Assembly (NCBI RefSeq): GCF_019430945.1
Contig: NZ_JAHYCB010000002.1
Coordinates: 496,001-560,000, forward strand
Direction: 5' to 3'
From: Neorhizobium populisoli
Lineage (GTDB): Bacteria > Pseudomonadota > Alphaproteobacteria > Rhizobiales > Rhizobiaceae
Length of the DNA stretch: 64,000 nt
The notes beneath the pieces are model-generated. The model had not been told where the DNA came from, searched no databases, and worked only from the letters and a program-made list of their open reading frames with translations. How positions within the stretch are numbered: position 1 is the first letter of the stretch; each line of letters begins with the position of its first letter. The translations under genes were made by a program, and so were the position numbers. Positions 41,105 through 49,328 of the stretch are shown here, piece after piece.

Positions 41105-41161
41105 GATGGGCTCCTTTTCTCAGACAATTTAACATAGCAGCTTTATCTCGGCTATTTTTGT

Positions 41162-41449
41162 CTAAACGCTTTCCGGCCATTCCCGTGCGCCATGCTGCAC
41201 AAAGAGCACTTCGATCCGCTCCTCGGTGACGCGATAGGCGACGACATAGGGAGTGCCGATGATCACAAGCTCGCGGGTGCCGGCGATTTCACCAGGGCGC
41301 CCTATGAAGGCGTTGGCATTCAGCAGACGGGTGATCTTCGTATGGATATCATGAACGATTTTGGCGGCAGCTCGCGGGTTGCGTTCGCCAATATAGTCCC
41401 CGATGTTTGCCAACTCGCGCAGATAGCGTCGGGTGAAGACGATCTGCAT
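41162..41449 (-). CDS. RelE/ParE-superfamily toxin (module 2)
   Basis: A 95-residue toxin with the RelE/ParE pattern: MQIVFTRRYLRELANIGDYI, GRPGEIAGTRELVIIGTPYV and AYRVTEERIEVLFVQHGARE. It is unlike the module 1 toxin in detail, so the pair is not a simple duplication. It follows an RHH antitoxin by five bases on the same strand. Its stop codon is 57 bases before the ATG of the module 1 antitoxin, so two complete modules lie end to end. Confidence 0.88.
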   Translation of the reverse strand: MQIVFTRRYLRELANIGDYIGERNPRAAAKIVHDIHTKITRLLNANAFIGRPGEIAGTRELVIIGTPYVVAYRVTEERIEVLFVQHGAREWPESV

Positions 41450-41454
41450 TCAGG

Positions 41455-41691
41455 TCAGGCCGGGCCGTATTTGTTCAGGACCGCGGTGATTTCCTCATCG
41501 CTTGCAAACTCGCCTTTTTCGGCTTCTGCCAGACCGGATTCCACACCGGCAATCCACCGCTCCTGCCATGCCAGCGAGCGTCCATGGGCCAACGCATCCT
41601 CGATGATCTGGCTGCGCGTCAGCCTCGAGCGCTCTGTCAGCCGGTCGATACGCCGGCTAAGATCGTCTGATATCTCGGCATCCTGCTTCAT
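41455..41691 (-). CDS. Ribbon-helix-helix (CopG-type) antitoxin (module 2)
   Basis: A 78-residue antitoxin with an N-terminal RHH motif, DDLSRRIDRLTERSRLTRSQ then IIEDALAHGRSLAWQERWI, and an acidic C-terminus ending NKYGPA. The ATG at 41691 is the first plausible start; the ribosome site upstream is weak. It pairs with the toxin five bases downstream. Confidence 0.82.
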   Translation of the reverse strand: MKQDAEISDDLSRRIDRLTERSRLTRSQIIEDALAHGRSLAWQERWIAGVESGLAEAEKGEFASDEEITAVLNKYGPA

Positions 41692-41785
41692 GTCGGGCAA
41701 TCTGCCATAGAGGGCATGCTTGCGCCAGCGCCTCTGCAGCAAAGCTCATGCGACCGGCTGCGATATTTCATGCGTGCCCAGCCCT

Positions 41786-42529
41786 TCACACGAACCGCAC
41801 GGCTGCCGTGCCGATGATGATTGCCGAGACCGCGATCATCAGGGATTTCACCGGCAATCTCTTCACGATAAGCGCGCCGAAAGGCGCCGCCAGCACGCCG
41901 CCGAGGATGAGGCCGAGCGCCGAGGACAGTTCCGTCCAGCCGAGCGCGATGATGAAGGTGGCGGAAATGACCGTCGTCACCGCAAATTCCGTGAGGTTGG
42001 TCGAGCCGATCACCTTTTTGGGCTCATGGCCGCGACCGAGCAGCGAACTGGTGACGATCGGACCCCAGCCGCCACCGCCCATGGCATCCAGCAGGCCGCC
42101 CGCGCCGCCGACATAGGGCACGATCCAGTCATGCACATCGCGCGGAAACTTCGGGCGGAATGCCTTGTAGAGGATATAGAGGCCGACGCCGATCAGATAG
42201 ACCGAGACAAAGGGCTCGATGACATGCCCGTCGATATTCGACAGCGCATAGGCGCCGATCACGCCGCCCACCATGCCTGCCGGTGCGAGCCTGACGACCA
42301 GACGCCAATCGACATTGCGCTGGTAGAGATGGGACAGACCGGACGCCGCGGTGGTGAAACATTCCGTCACATGCGTCATGGCGCTCGCCACCGCCGGCGG
42401 CACGCCGACGGCTAGCAGGCTCGTCGTCGTCAGCACGCCGAAGGCCATGCCGAGCGCGCCATCGACGATCTGGGCAAAAAAGCCGATCGCGACAAAAATC
42501 AGGACTTCGGTCGTCAGGAAGTCGAACAT
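41786..42529 (-). CDS. TauE/SafE-family sulfite/anion exporter
   Basis: A 247-residue inner-membrane protein with about eight helices and the TauE/SafE repeats: FFAQIVDGALGMAFGVLTTT at the start and VPYVGGAGGLLDAMGGGGWG in the middle, both with the conserved glycine-rich turn. The family exports sulfite, sulfoacetate or other anions; the specific substrate is unknown. The ATG at 42529 is chosen over longer starts because it places the first helix at the N-terminus. Confidence 0.9.
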   Translation of the reverse strand: MFDFLTTEVLIFVAIGFFAQIVDGALGMAFGVLTTTSLLAVGVPPAVASAMTHVTECFTTAASGLSHLYQRNVDWRLVVRLAPAGMVGGVIGAYALSNIDGHVIEPFVSVYLIGVGLYILYKAFRPKFPRDVHDWIVPYVGGAGGLLDAMGGGGWGPIVTSSLLGRGHEPKKVIGSTNLTEFAVTTVISATFIIALGWTELSSALGLILGGVLAAPFGALIVKRLPVKSLMIAVSAIIIGTAAVRFV

Positions 42530-42720
42530 GCGGGCGCTCTCCCGGCTTGATTCCAAAGCAATTCCAGCAAAAGTGCGAAGCAGGTCCGTGTCCGGATTTG
42601 CTGTAAAAACAAATGGCTAGAACACGTGCAGCGATCAAGGGCGCCACAAATGTTTTAACCCGAAACAATCCGCAATCGTTTGAAAGGTTCCGCCCGCCGC
42701 AGCCGGCGGATGGGTCAAGC

Positions 42721-43209
42721 TCAGATCGCCGGGATTGCCGCCGATGCTTCGAGCGGCGTGGCAATAGCCGGTTGGCCATGGGTCGAGAGCAAGGCTTCGA
42801 ACCGGCGGAACGCGTTGATGCCGCGCCAGCCGATCTGGGATGTCACGCGCTGCAACGGGTCAAGCGCGGTGGCGAGATCCTCCATTGTCAGGTCGTGTCT
42901 GGGAGCCTCGCCGGCGCGGCGACGACGATCGGCAAACCGGAAGGCCTCTTCCACCAGCGCGGTAAACAGGCGATCGGCAAATGCGGCCCGCTTGCCGTCG
43001 TCGTCGACCACGATCCACATCGTGTCTAGCATGGCGAGGCGATAGCCCGTCAGCTCATGGAAAAGCGCAAGATCGGCTTCCGAATAGGGCTTTTCAGCCT
43101 CCATCGCCGAAATGCGAACTTCCGGCGCTGCATTCTTCCACGTCTCGGCATCATCACGCTGGTTCGGCTCAAGGCCGCCCGCTGTCTCCACAATCACATC
43201 AATGCTCAC
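42721..43209 (-). CDS. Conserved-looking hypothetical protein
   Basis: A 162-residue soluble protein, helix-rich from about residue 40 on, with YSEADLALFHELTGYRLAML near the start and EDLATALDPLQRVTSQIGWR in the C-terminal half. No domain is recognised. The GTG at 43209 is favoured because GAGAGGA lies just upstream and the sequence before it looks non-coding. No operon partner is visible, and the upstream neighbour on the same strand is 132 bases away. Confidence 0.68.
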   Translation of the reverse strand: MSIDVIVETAGGLEPNQRDDAETWKNAAPEVRISAMEAEKPYSEADLALFHELTGYRLAMLDTMWIVVDDDGKRAAFADRLFTALVEEAFRFADRRRRAGEAPRHDLTMEDLATALDPLQRVTSQIGWRGINAFRRFEALLSTHGQPAIATPLEASAAIPAI

Positions 43210-43341
43210 GGAATTCCTCTCGTCAGTCAAAGTCAAAGCGCAAGGCGAAAATCGAGGCAATGACTGAGGCTAAAAGAGCAATCCTGTGCGAAGCTGACTG
43301 GCATTCATGTTTTGTGGAGACGGGCTGCTGAAGGGCGTCGG

Positions 43342-43665
43342 CTATTTCGCCGTCTTCACCATCAGCGCATCGGCGGAAATCTCGCCGCCGATCTCGGTCT
43401 TCTTGGTCTTCTTGTCGTAAACGCAGATCGTGCTGACCGTCGCCTTGGCGCCGACCGCCTTGCCGCTGACCACGGCCAGCCCGTAATGCTCGCTGCCATA
43501 GGGGTCGACCACGGTCTTGCCGTTTTCGATCAGCCCTTTGGCGGCGGTGATGCAGGCCTTGCTGACATCCTTCTGGAACTGTCCCCAGGCATCGTCGGAA
43601 GAGGCATGGGCGCTGCCGGCGGCGGCAAAGAGGAGGATGGCGGGGAGGGCAGATTGAAACTTCAT
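43342..43665 (-). CDS. Small exported protein, unknown
   Basis: A 107-residue secreted protein. The signal peptide MKFQSALPAILLFAAAGSAH ends near SAHAS, followed by a mature domain of about 85 residues with two cysteines (SKACITAA and STICVYDK) likely to form a disulfide. The repeated valine/threonine pattern suggests a small beta-domain. No function is known. The ATG at 43665 is chosen because it starts the signal peptide. Confidence 0.72.
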   Translation of the reverse strand: MKFQSALPAILLFAAAGSAHASSDDAWGQFQKDVSKACITAAKGLIENGKTVVDPYGSEHYGLAVVSGKAVGAKATVSTICVYDKKTKKTEIGGEISADALMVKTAK

Positions 43666-43837
43666 GAAAATGCTCCGAATCGTTTGATGTGGCCCATTTC
43701 TTGTATGTTGTAATTTCAGCAATTTCCTGACGCGCAAGCCTTGATTTTTGGCAAGTTCACCGTTGCCTCCGGGCCCCTGCGCTCCTATGTTCCGGCACGA
43801 CGCTTTCTCAAGTTGTTTGCCGCAAAGGAGTAGACCT

Positions 43838-44440
43838 ATGGCTTTCGAACTTCCTGCACTCCCCTACGATTACGAAGCTCTCGTGCCCTTCATGTCGAAG
43901 GAAACGCTCGAATTCCACCATGACAAGCACCACAAGGCTTACGTGGACAACGGCAACAAGCTCGCTGCCGAAGCCGGCATGGCCGATCTTTCGGTCGAGG
44001 ACGTCGTCAAGAAGTCGTTCGGCACCAATGCCGGCCTCTTCAACAACGCTGCCCAGCACTACAACCACATCCATTTCTGGAAGTGGATGAAGAAGGGCGG
44101 CGGCGGCAACAAGCTGCCGGGCAAGCTCGAAGCAGCAGTCGCATCCGATCTCGGCGGCTACGACAAGTTCAAGGCTGACTTCATCGCTGCCGGCACCACG
44201 CAGTTCGGCTCCGGCTGGGCCTGGCTCTCGGTCAAGGATGGCAAGCTCGTTATCTCCAAGACCCCGAACGGCGAAAACCCGCTGGTTCACGGCGCAGACC
44301 CGATCCTCGGCGTCGATGTCTGGGAACATTCCTACTACATCGACTACCGCAATGCCCGCCCGAAATATCTCGAAGCCTTCGTCGACAGCCTCATCAACTG
44401 GGACTACGTCCTGGAGCGCTACGAAGCCGCCACGAAGTAA
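43838..44440 (+). CDS. sodB: Iron/manganese superoxide dismutase
   Basis: A 200-residue Fe/Mn superoxide dismutase. The metal ligands are visible: His in LEFHHDKHHKAYV near residue 26, His in AQHYNHIHFWKWM near residue 77, and Asp and His in LGVDVWEHSYYIDYRNARPK near residues 160-164. Residues around the Gln in AAGTTQFGSGWAWL are typical. It removes superoxide in the cytoplasm. The ATG at 43838 has AAGGAG upstream and the gene ends at a strong terminator. Confidence 0.95.
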   Translation: MAFELPALPYDYEALVPFMSKETLEFHHDKHHKAYVDNGNKLAAEAGMADLSVEDVVKKSFGTNAGLFNNAAQHYNHIHFWKWMKKGGGGNKLPGKLEAAVASDLGGYDKFKADFIAAGTTQFGSGWAWLSVKDGKLVISKTPNGENPLVHGADPILGVDVWEHSYYIDYRNARPKYLEAFVDSLINWDYVLERYEAATK

Positions 44441-44457
44441 TTCGACGGAAAATTTTC

Positions 44458-44495
44458 GAAGCCCGGCCACCCAGCCGGGCTTCTTTCTTTTTGTC
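44458..44495 (+). terminator. Rho-independent terminator of sodB
   Basis: A perfect 10-bp stem GAAGCCCGGC/GCCGGGCTTC with a 6-base loop, followed by a T-rich tract. Confidence 0.92.
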
Positions 44496-44543
44496 TTTTG
44501 ATCATGCCCGGACGACCCTTTGCGAAAAGAAGGATTTGCCCGA

Positions 44544-45527
44544 ATGCGACAGCTTTTTCTTCCTCTGGCATTTTCAATGCTGATCACCGCGGGCCACGCG
44601 CGCTCCGAAGAGGCGGGGCAAGCCGGGCCGCCCGGTGAAGCGCAGACGCTCGGCGCACAGATCGAAAAATGTTTCTCGCCATCCTCGCAGGCAAAGGGCC
44701 GGGTGGTCATCGCCTTCGATGCCGATGCGGCAGGAGCGGTGACCAATCCGCGTGTCGTCCTGGGCGGAGAAGGCGAAGCGGAAAAAATGCTCGCCGCAGC
44801 CGGTATCCGGGCCATTCTCCGCTGCGCGCCCTATAAGCTGCGTCAGGCCGGCGAGGTGCGTGTTCCCTTCGTCGCATCGCCGGAAGAGGGGCAGGCGGGC
44901 ATCGATATCGCGCCGACATCCGGACCGGAAGATAGACCTGCGGGTGTGGATGCCGCGCGCCTGCGCAGCTTTTCCTATCAAGGCCTGACCGTTCGCCTGG
45001 AAGCACCGGCAGGTTATTGCCGCATCGACCCCGAGGCCGGTGAATACGAGCGTGTCGTCTGGAACTCCATGGATCGTCCCTCATCTGCCAAGGAGGTCCT
45101 GATGGCGCTCGATATCGACTGCGCCACGTTCAATGCCGCCAAGGCCGGTCAACCGGGCAGGCCCAAGAGCTTTTTCTATGTCATCGCCCCGACGGGTGAG
45201 CCGGACGTCACCGTCCCGCTCTCCGATTTCCTGGCTAAGGTGCATGCGCAACAGGTGAAGCGTATTCCCTTGACCAGGCGCTACTGGCAATCGCCGCCCG
45301 TCGGCGGCACGGCGGTGGTCGGCCTCGACGAGCGGGCCGTCTATGTGGCGAACCGGACGGTTGATGCATCCGGCAAGGTAACCGTGTCCGGCATCAGCGG
45401 GCTCACCATGCTGCGCGGCAAGCAGTTCATGCTCAACCTTTTCGATGGCGACGGCACCAACATGCGTCCCGAATTGCCGGACCTGATGACGAGGGCGGTG
45501 GCGGAACTGCACGACCTGTCGAAATGA
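44544..45527 (+). CDS. Exported protein with TolA/TonB-like N-terminal domain
   Basis: A 327-residue secreted protein with a signal peptide RQLFLPLAFSMLITAGHARS. Residues about 35-115 resemble the C-terminal domain of TolA/TonB proteins: an ALGAQIEKCFSP-like start, VVIAFDADAAGAVTNPRVVL, and AIRAILRCAPYKL with the paired cysteines of that fold. The rest (about 130-327) is unrecognised. It may act in the cell envelope, but it lacks the membrane anchor of real TolA. The ATG at 44544 is chosen for the signal peptide. It stands alone. Confidence 0.7.
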   Translation: MRQLFLPLAFSMLITAGHARSEEAGQAGPPGEAQTLGAQIEKCFSPSSQAKGRVVIAFDADAAGAVTNPRVVLGGEGEAEKMLAAAGIRAILRCAPYKLRQAGEVRVPFVASPEEGQAGIDIAPTSGPEDRPAGVDAARLRSFSYQGLTVRLEAPAGYCRIDPEAGEYERVVWNSMDRPSSAKEVLMALDIDCATFNAAKAGQPGRPKSFFYVIAPTGEPDVTVPLSDFLAKVHAQQVKRIPLTRRYWQSPPVGGTAVVGLDERAVYVANRTVDASGKVTVSGISGLTMLRGKQFMLNLFDGDGTNMRPELPDLMTRAVAELHDLSK

Positions 45528-45631
45528 CGAATTACCGCAGAATTGGGCCGGCTATCGCCACGATCAAAAAACTGTAATGTGAACCGGTTATCGGCCTCTC
45601 CCATCACAAATTCCTGAATGAAAACCCCATC

Positions 45632-46471
45632 ATGACATCCAGTCCTCTTCTCCGCTTCGGCATCATCGCCGACCCGCAATATGCCGATGCCGAGCCCTGG
45701 GCCTTGCTCGACCGTTATTACCGCAACAGCATTGCCAAGCTGGAAGAAGCCTTCGGTGTGCTGAACGGTGAGGACCTCTCCTTCGTGGTGACGCTGGGCG
45801 ACCTCATCGACAAGGATTGGCAGAGCTTCGATCCGGTTCTGGCCGCCTACAAGGGCCTGAGGCACGAGAGCTTCCTGATGCCCGGCAACCACGATTTTTC
45901 GGTCGCACCGGAAAGGCTCGGCGAGGTGCATGCCCGCCTCGGCATGCCGGCCGCCTGGCACGATTTTTCCCGCGGCGGCATCCGTTTCGTCATCATCGAC
46001 GGCAACGAGATGAGCGTCTTCTCGGCGCCCGAAGGCACACCGCGTCATGCCGCAGCCAGGGCGCGACTCGATGCGCTGCTGGCCGAGGGCGCGATCAATG
46101 CCAAGGAATGGAACGGCGGCATCGGCGACGAACAGTTCGCCTGGCTGGAAGCCACGCTCGCCCGCGCCAAGGCAGCCGGCGAGAAGGTCGTCGTCATGGG
46201 CCATTATCCGCTTTATCCGGAAAACGAGCACAATCTCTGGGGCGGCGAGCGTCTCCTCGATCTTTTCGAGCGCTCCGGCAATGTCATCGCTTACCTGAAC
46301 GGCCACAACCACGTCGGCAATCTCGGCCGGCATGGCTCGACCTGGTATGTGAATTTCAAGGGCATGGTGGATACGGAGAAGCAAAACACCTTCGCCGTGG
46401 TGGAGCTTTATCCGGACCGGATCGAGATCATCGGTTATGGGCGCGAGGACAGCCGGACGTTGCCGCTTTAG
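45632..46471 (+). CDS. Calcineurin-like metallophosphoesterase
   Basis: A 279-residue dinuclear metallophosphoesterase. The five signature blocks are visible: FGIIADPQYAD (D-x-H/Q variant), VVTLGDLID, LMPGNHDFS, VVVMGHYPLY and AYLNGHNHVGN. It resembles manganese-dependent ADP-ribose/CDP-alcohol diphosphatases. The Gln in place of the usual first His (DPQY) is found in that subgroup. It is cytoplasmic. The ATG at 45632 follows AAAACCCC without a clear ribosome site, so the start is less certain. Confidence 0.88.
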   Translation: MTSSPLLRFGIIADPQYADAEPWALLDRYYRNSIAKLEEAFGVLNGEDLSFVVTLGDLIDKDWQSFDPVLAAYKGLRHESFLMPGNHDFSVAPERLGEVHARLGMPAAWHDFSRGGIRFVIIDGNEMSVFSAPEGTPRHAAARARLDALLAEGAINAKEWNGGIGDEQFAWLEATLARAKAAGEKVVVMGHYPLYPENEHNLWGGERLLDLFERSGNVIAYLNGHNHVGNLGRHGSTWYVNFKGMVDTEKQNTFAVVELYPDRIEIIGYGREDSRTLPL

Positions 46472-46515
46472 GCTTATGGGGCGTATTGGGTACGCAAGAT
46501 CTTGCCCTGCGCTCG

Positions 46516-46593
46516 ACGTCATCCTCGGCCTTGTGCCGAGGATCTAACCACGTTTGATGTGGACAGATGCTCGGGACAAGCCCGAGCATGACG
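46516..46593. repeat. Short intergenic repeat with CGTCATCC / GCATGACGG ends
   Basis: Contains two internal hairpins, TCCTCGG/CCGAGGA and GCTCGGG/CCCGAGC, bounded by CGTCATCC and ATGACGG. It is related in its ends to 26554-26673. It sits between the phosphoesterase and the ThuA gene. Confidence 0.6.
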
Positions 46594-46637
46594 GCGGAAT
46601 TTCAGCTTCGGCCAGCACCGTCCGTCCGCCCAAGTCG

Positions 46638-47282
46638 CTATCCTCGCGCCGCCCAGCTCAACCCCCGCCGCAAAATCGTCCGCATCCACGGATGCTCGAA
46701 TTCCGCAGCCACGTGCCCAAGCGCCGAATAGAAAACGCGCCCCTTGCCAAAGTGCCGCTTGTAGACGACCGGCATGGTGATGTTGCGCACCGCCTCGTCA
46801 TAGTCACCGCTGAAGGTCGTGGTGGCGAGGATTTCGATCGAGGGGTCGTAATGCAGATAATACTGCTCCGACCGATAGTCGAAATCCGGAATGCCCTGCA
46901 TTAGCGGATCGTTCGGCCGGGTGATGTTGACGCGGAAATCGATGACATTGCCCGGATGCGCCACCCAGGTGGAGCCGGCCAGATACCGAAACGGCGCGCT
47001 TTCCTTGAAAGACGTCGACAGCGCCCCGTGATGCCCGCCAAGCCCAAGCCCGCCGCGCACGGCCGCCACCAGCGCATCCGCATGCGCCCGCTCCAGTTTT
47101 TCCCCGGTAATGATCGGCACCAGCAGGTCCGCCTTGGCGATGTGGTCCGAGCCGAAAATGCCGAGGTCACCGGTGATCTCGACCGCAAACCCGTCTTCCG
47201 TCAGGATGTCGCCGGTGATGCGGGCGCATTCCTCCGGCTCATGGAGTTTCAGCCCGCCCCAGACGATGATGGCTTTGCGCAT
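46638..47282 (-). CDS. ThuA-domain protein
   Basis: A 214-residue member of the ThuA family, recognised by RKAIIVWGGLKLHEPEECAR at the start, GLGLGGHHGALSTSFKESAP in the middle, and VFYSALGHVAAEFEHPWM near the end. The fold is related to class I glutamine amidotransferases, and the family is named after rhizobial trehalose-utilisation loci. No trehalose transporter is nearby, so that role cannot be inferred here. Confidence 0.88.
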   Translation of the reverse strand: MRKAIIVWGGLKLHEPEECARITGDILTEDGFAVEITGDLGIFGSDHIAKADLLVPIITGEKLERAHADALVAAVRGGLGLGGHHGALSTSFKESAPFRYLAGSTWVAHPGNVIDFRVNITRPNDPLMQGIPDFDYRSEQYYLHYDPSIEILATTTFSGDYDEAVRNITMPVVYKRHFGKGRVFYSALGHVAAEFEHPWMRTILRRGLSWAARG

Positions 47283-47387
47283 TTCTGGTCCTGTGTTTGC
47301 CGTAGATCTGGCGTTTGACTGGTAGGTGGATCGCCTATCATTCGGCGATTGGCAACGGGGTCCGCTTTCGGCCCAGAGCAGTCACCG

Positions 47388-48038
47388 TCAATGCGGTTGC
47401 CGACTATCCGATATCGGGGCTGAAGCGTGATCCCAGAAAGCCTGCACCGCAAACAGCATTTCCGCATGCAGGGATTCATACCGGTCTTGTGCTTCCGGAG
47501 AGAATGCGGGTTTGCCGTTGTCATCACGCGGAACGGCCTCGCCCAAGGCGATCGCCATGTCGATGTAATAGTAGGTCATGTCGCCATAAGGTCGCTTGCA
47601 ATCCATCAGTTCGACATATGCGCCCGCGGCCCACGTGTTCATGCTTCTGATGAGCGAAAGGTGTTCTGGGGTAATGGTGAACATGAAGCCGGTTTCCGTC
47701 GGCACCTTGATGACGGCGTCCCCCCAGGAGTTGAGTTTGAGGACACCATTTTCCGCGACGGCAGCGTGATAATTGTCGATCTTGTAAGATCCTGGACGTA
47801 TTTCGTATGTTTTGAAGAAATGCCTGGCCGTGTTGGCCAGTGCGTGCGCAAGAAATTCCCACCTGTACGGGTCCTGTGCATCTATAGCCGGGTGAAGAGA
47901 AAGAAGCTCGGATAACACCGCGCCGTTGGCTTCGTCGTCGTTCATGACGCCCAAAAGATAGATACCGCCAGCTTCGGTAGGGTTCCAGTAGGGATGCATT
48001 CGGGTTCGAAGGGCTTCTATCAAATCGGCGTTTGTCAC
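47388..48038 (-). CDS. Hypothetical protein, lower-GC region
   Basis: A 216-residue soluble protein that I do not recognise. It contains EALRTRMHPYWNPTEAGGIY near the N-terminus, and a C-terminal half with CKRPYGDMTYYYIDMAIALG. The GTG at 48038 is preferred because AAGGAAG precedes it; an in-frame ATG at 48236 would add 66 residues of poor coding quality. Composition and the unusual neighbours suggest the 47.4-48.5 kb segment is a foreign or decaying patch. Confidence 0.6.
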   Translation of the reverse strand: MTNADLIEALRTRMHPYWNPTEAGGIYLLGVMNDDEANGAVLSELLSLHPAIDAQDPYRWEFLAHALANTARHFFKTYEIRPGSYKIDNYHAAVAENGVLKLNSWGDAVIKVPTETGFMFTITPEHLSLIRSMNTWAAGAYVELMDCKRPYGDMTYYYIDMAIALGEAVPRDDNGKPAFSPEAQDRYESLHAEMLFAVQAFWDHASAPISDSRQPH

Positions 48039-48201
48039 GACGCGGCTTCCTTTCCTTGATCCACGACGTGCGTAAATTGTCCTCGTCACGTTCGCGACAA
48101 GGTCCGTTATTGGCGCAAGCTCGTCACCGCACCGACTCTTTTCTTGTCCGCTCTTTTTGTTAGTCAGCCGCGCTGGTGGATGGATGGTCTGTCGTCCAAT
48201 A

Positions 48202-48306
48202 TCAGTGCTTAGCTTTATTTCGCTTGGAGCGGACATGTGCCCAGTAAGAGGCGCATAGTCCCAACAGAACGCTTAAAATATAGATCAGTAACCTTGATTC
48301 AGGCAC
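48202..48306 (-). pseudogene. Possible small membrane tail with PEP-CTERM-like features
   Basis: A 34-codon frame with a GTG at 48306 reads VPESRLLIYILSVLLGLCAS and then YWAHVRSKRNKAKH: a VPES motif, one hydrophobic helix and a basic end, like a PEP-CTERM sorting tail. Upstream in-frame sequence is short and has no good start, and other frames nearby hold interrupted hydrophobic stretches. Probably a remnant. The 463-base gap 48039-48501 otherwise shows no intact gene. Confidence 0.3.
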
Positions 48307-48501
48307 TTCCGCGGTGGCAAAAAATGTACGCGCCTGTGAGGAGAATACGGGCCAGCCATTCAGTGAATATGAAGATGAGCAAAAGCTTTACGAAAGCCAT
48401 ATTCGATACCGCCATTGGAATAGCCAGTAAATGCAACGCAGCTTCTATCTACGCAAGACGTGCAAACAAGAAGAAGGCCGCCAGAAACGCAAATAGGCAT
48501 T

Positions 48502-49194
48502 TCACGCCGCTCCATTCGCTGCCCACCCGGCAACCCACATCCCCCTTAACCTCTCCCCATCCCCCGGAAAAAACGCCTGCACCGGCTCGCAATGCTCCAC
48601 CCGGTCGGCTCGAAAGTTGCGGATCGCCTCCCTTAGTTCGCACCAGGCGACGATATTGGCGGTCTGCGAATAATAGATCAGCGCGATCGGCCGGATCGTG
48701 CGGTCTGTCGCGCGGCCGAGTTCGTCGCGGTAGCCGAGGGAGAGTTTCTGTTCGTCGCGGATCGCCCGGCGCAGCATGGCGAGGTCGACGGCTTCCGGCA
48801 CGGGTGCGGCACTACCCCAGGCATGCAGCGCGTTGGTGGAAAACGTGCCGGCGAGCGGCGCGGGCACCACGGCGGCGATCTTGCGGTTCACCTGTTTGGC
48901 CGCTTGTTTGAGGCCGGTGTCGCCGGTGCGTTCCAGCAACGCCAGCGCCAGCACGATCGCCTCCGTCTCCTCGATCGACAGCATCAGCGGCGGAAGCGTA
49001 AAGCCGGGGCGCAGGATATAGCCGATGCCGCGCCCGCCCTCGATCGGCACCCGCATCGCCTGAAGGGCGGCGATATCGCGATAGATCGAGCGCGGCGTGA
49101 CTTCCAGTTGGGCGGCGATCTCGGCCGCGGTCACCGGCTTTTTAGCCAGCCGCACGATCTGGATGATCTCGAACAGCCGCGAAGCCTTCCGCAT
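48502..49194 (-). CDS. YafY-type WYL-domain transcriptional regulator
   Basis: A 230-residue DeoR-like regulator: the N-terminal helix-turn-helix MRKASRLFEIIQIVRLAKKP then VTAAEIAAQLEVTPRSIYRD, a middle segment, and the WYL domain (residues about 140-225) with KLSLGYRDELGRATDRTIRP and IVAWCELREAIRNFRADRVE. In WYL regulators this domain binds small ligands or nucleic acid. It is divergent from a LysE-family exporter gene, with a palindrome between them, and is likely to control it. Confidence 0.88.
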   Translation of the reverse strand: MRKASRLFEIIQIVRLAKKPVTAAEIAAQLEVTPRSIYRDIAALQAMRVPIEGGRGIGYILRPGFTLPPLMLSIEETEAIVLALALLERTGDTGLKQAAKQVNRKIAAVVPAPLAGTFSTNALHAWGSAAPVPEAVDLAMLRRAIRDEQKLSLGYRDELGRATDRTIRPIALIYYSQTANIVAWCELREAIRNFRADRVEHCEPVQAFFPGDGERLRGMWVAGWAANGAA

Positions 49195-49223
49195 GGCGTT
49201 TTCCTGTGATGAGACCTATGGCT

Positions 49224-49243
49224 ACTGACAATACGCTGTCAGT
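49224..49243. promoter_or_regulatory. Candidate operator of the WYL regulator
   Basis: Inverted repeat ACTGACA (49224-49230), a six-base spacer and TGTCAGT (49237-49243), located between the divergent WYL-regulator and LysE-family genes. Confidence 0.6.
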
Positions 49244-49328
49244 TGGCCTGCCGTATAGGACCGCATATCCGATTGAAAAACAAGGCTTCGGTGATTTGAA
49301 GCCGGACATTGCGAGATGGGAAACTGAC

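Noticed and set aside
46638-47282. Trehalose utilisation operon
   Set aside because: Only a ThuA-domain gene is present; no transporter or ThuB-like dehydrogenase is linked.
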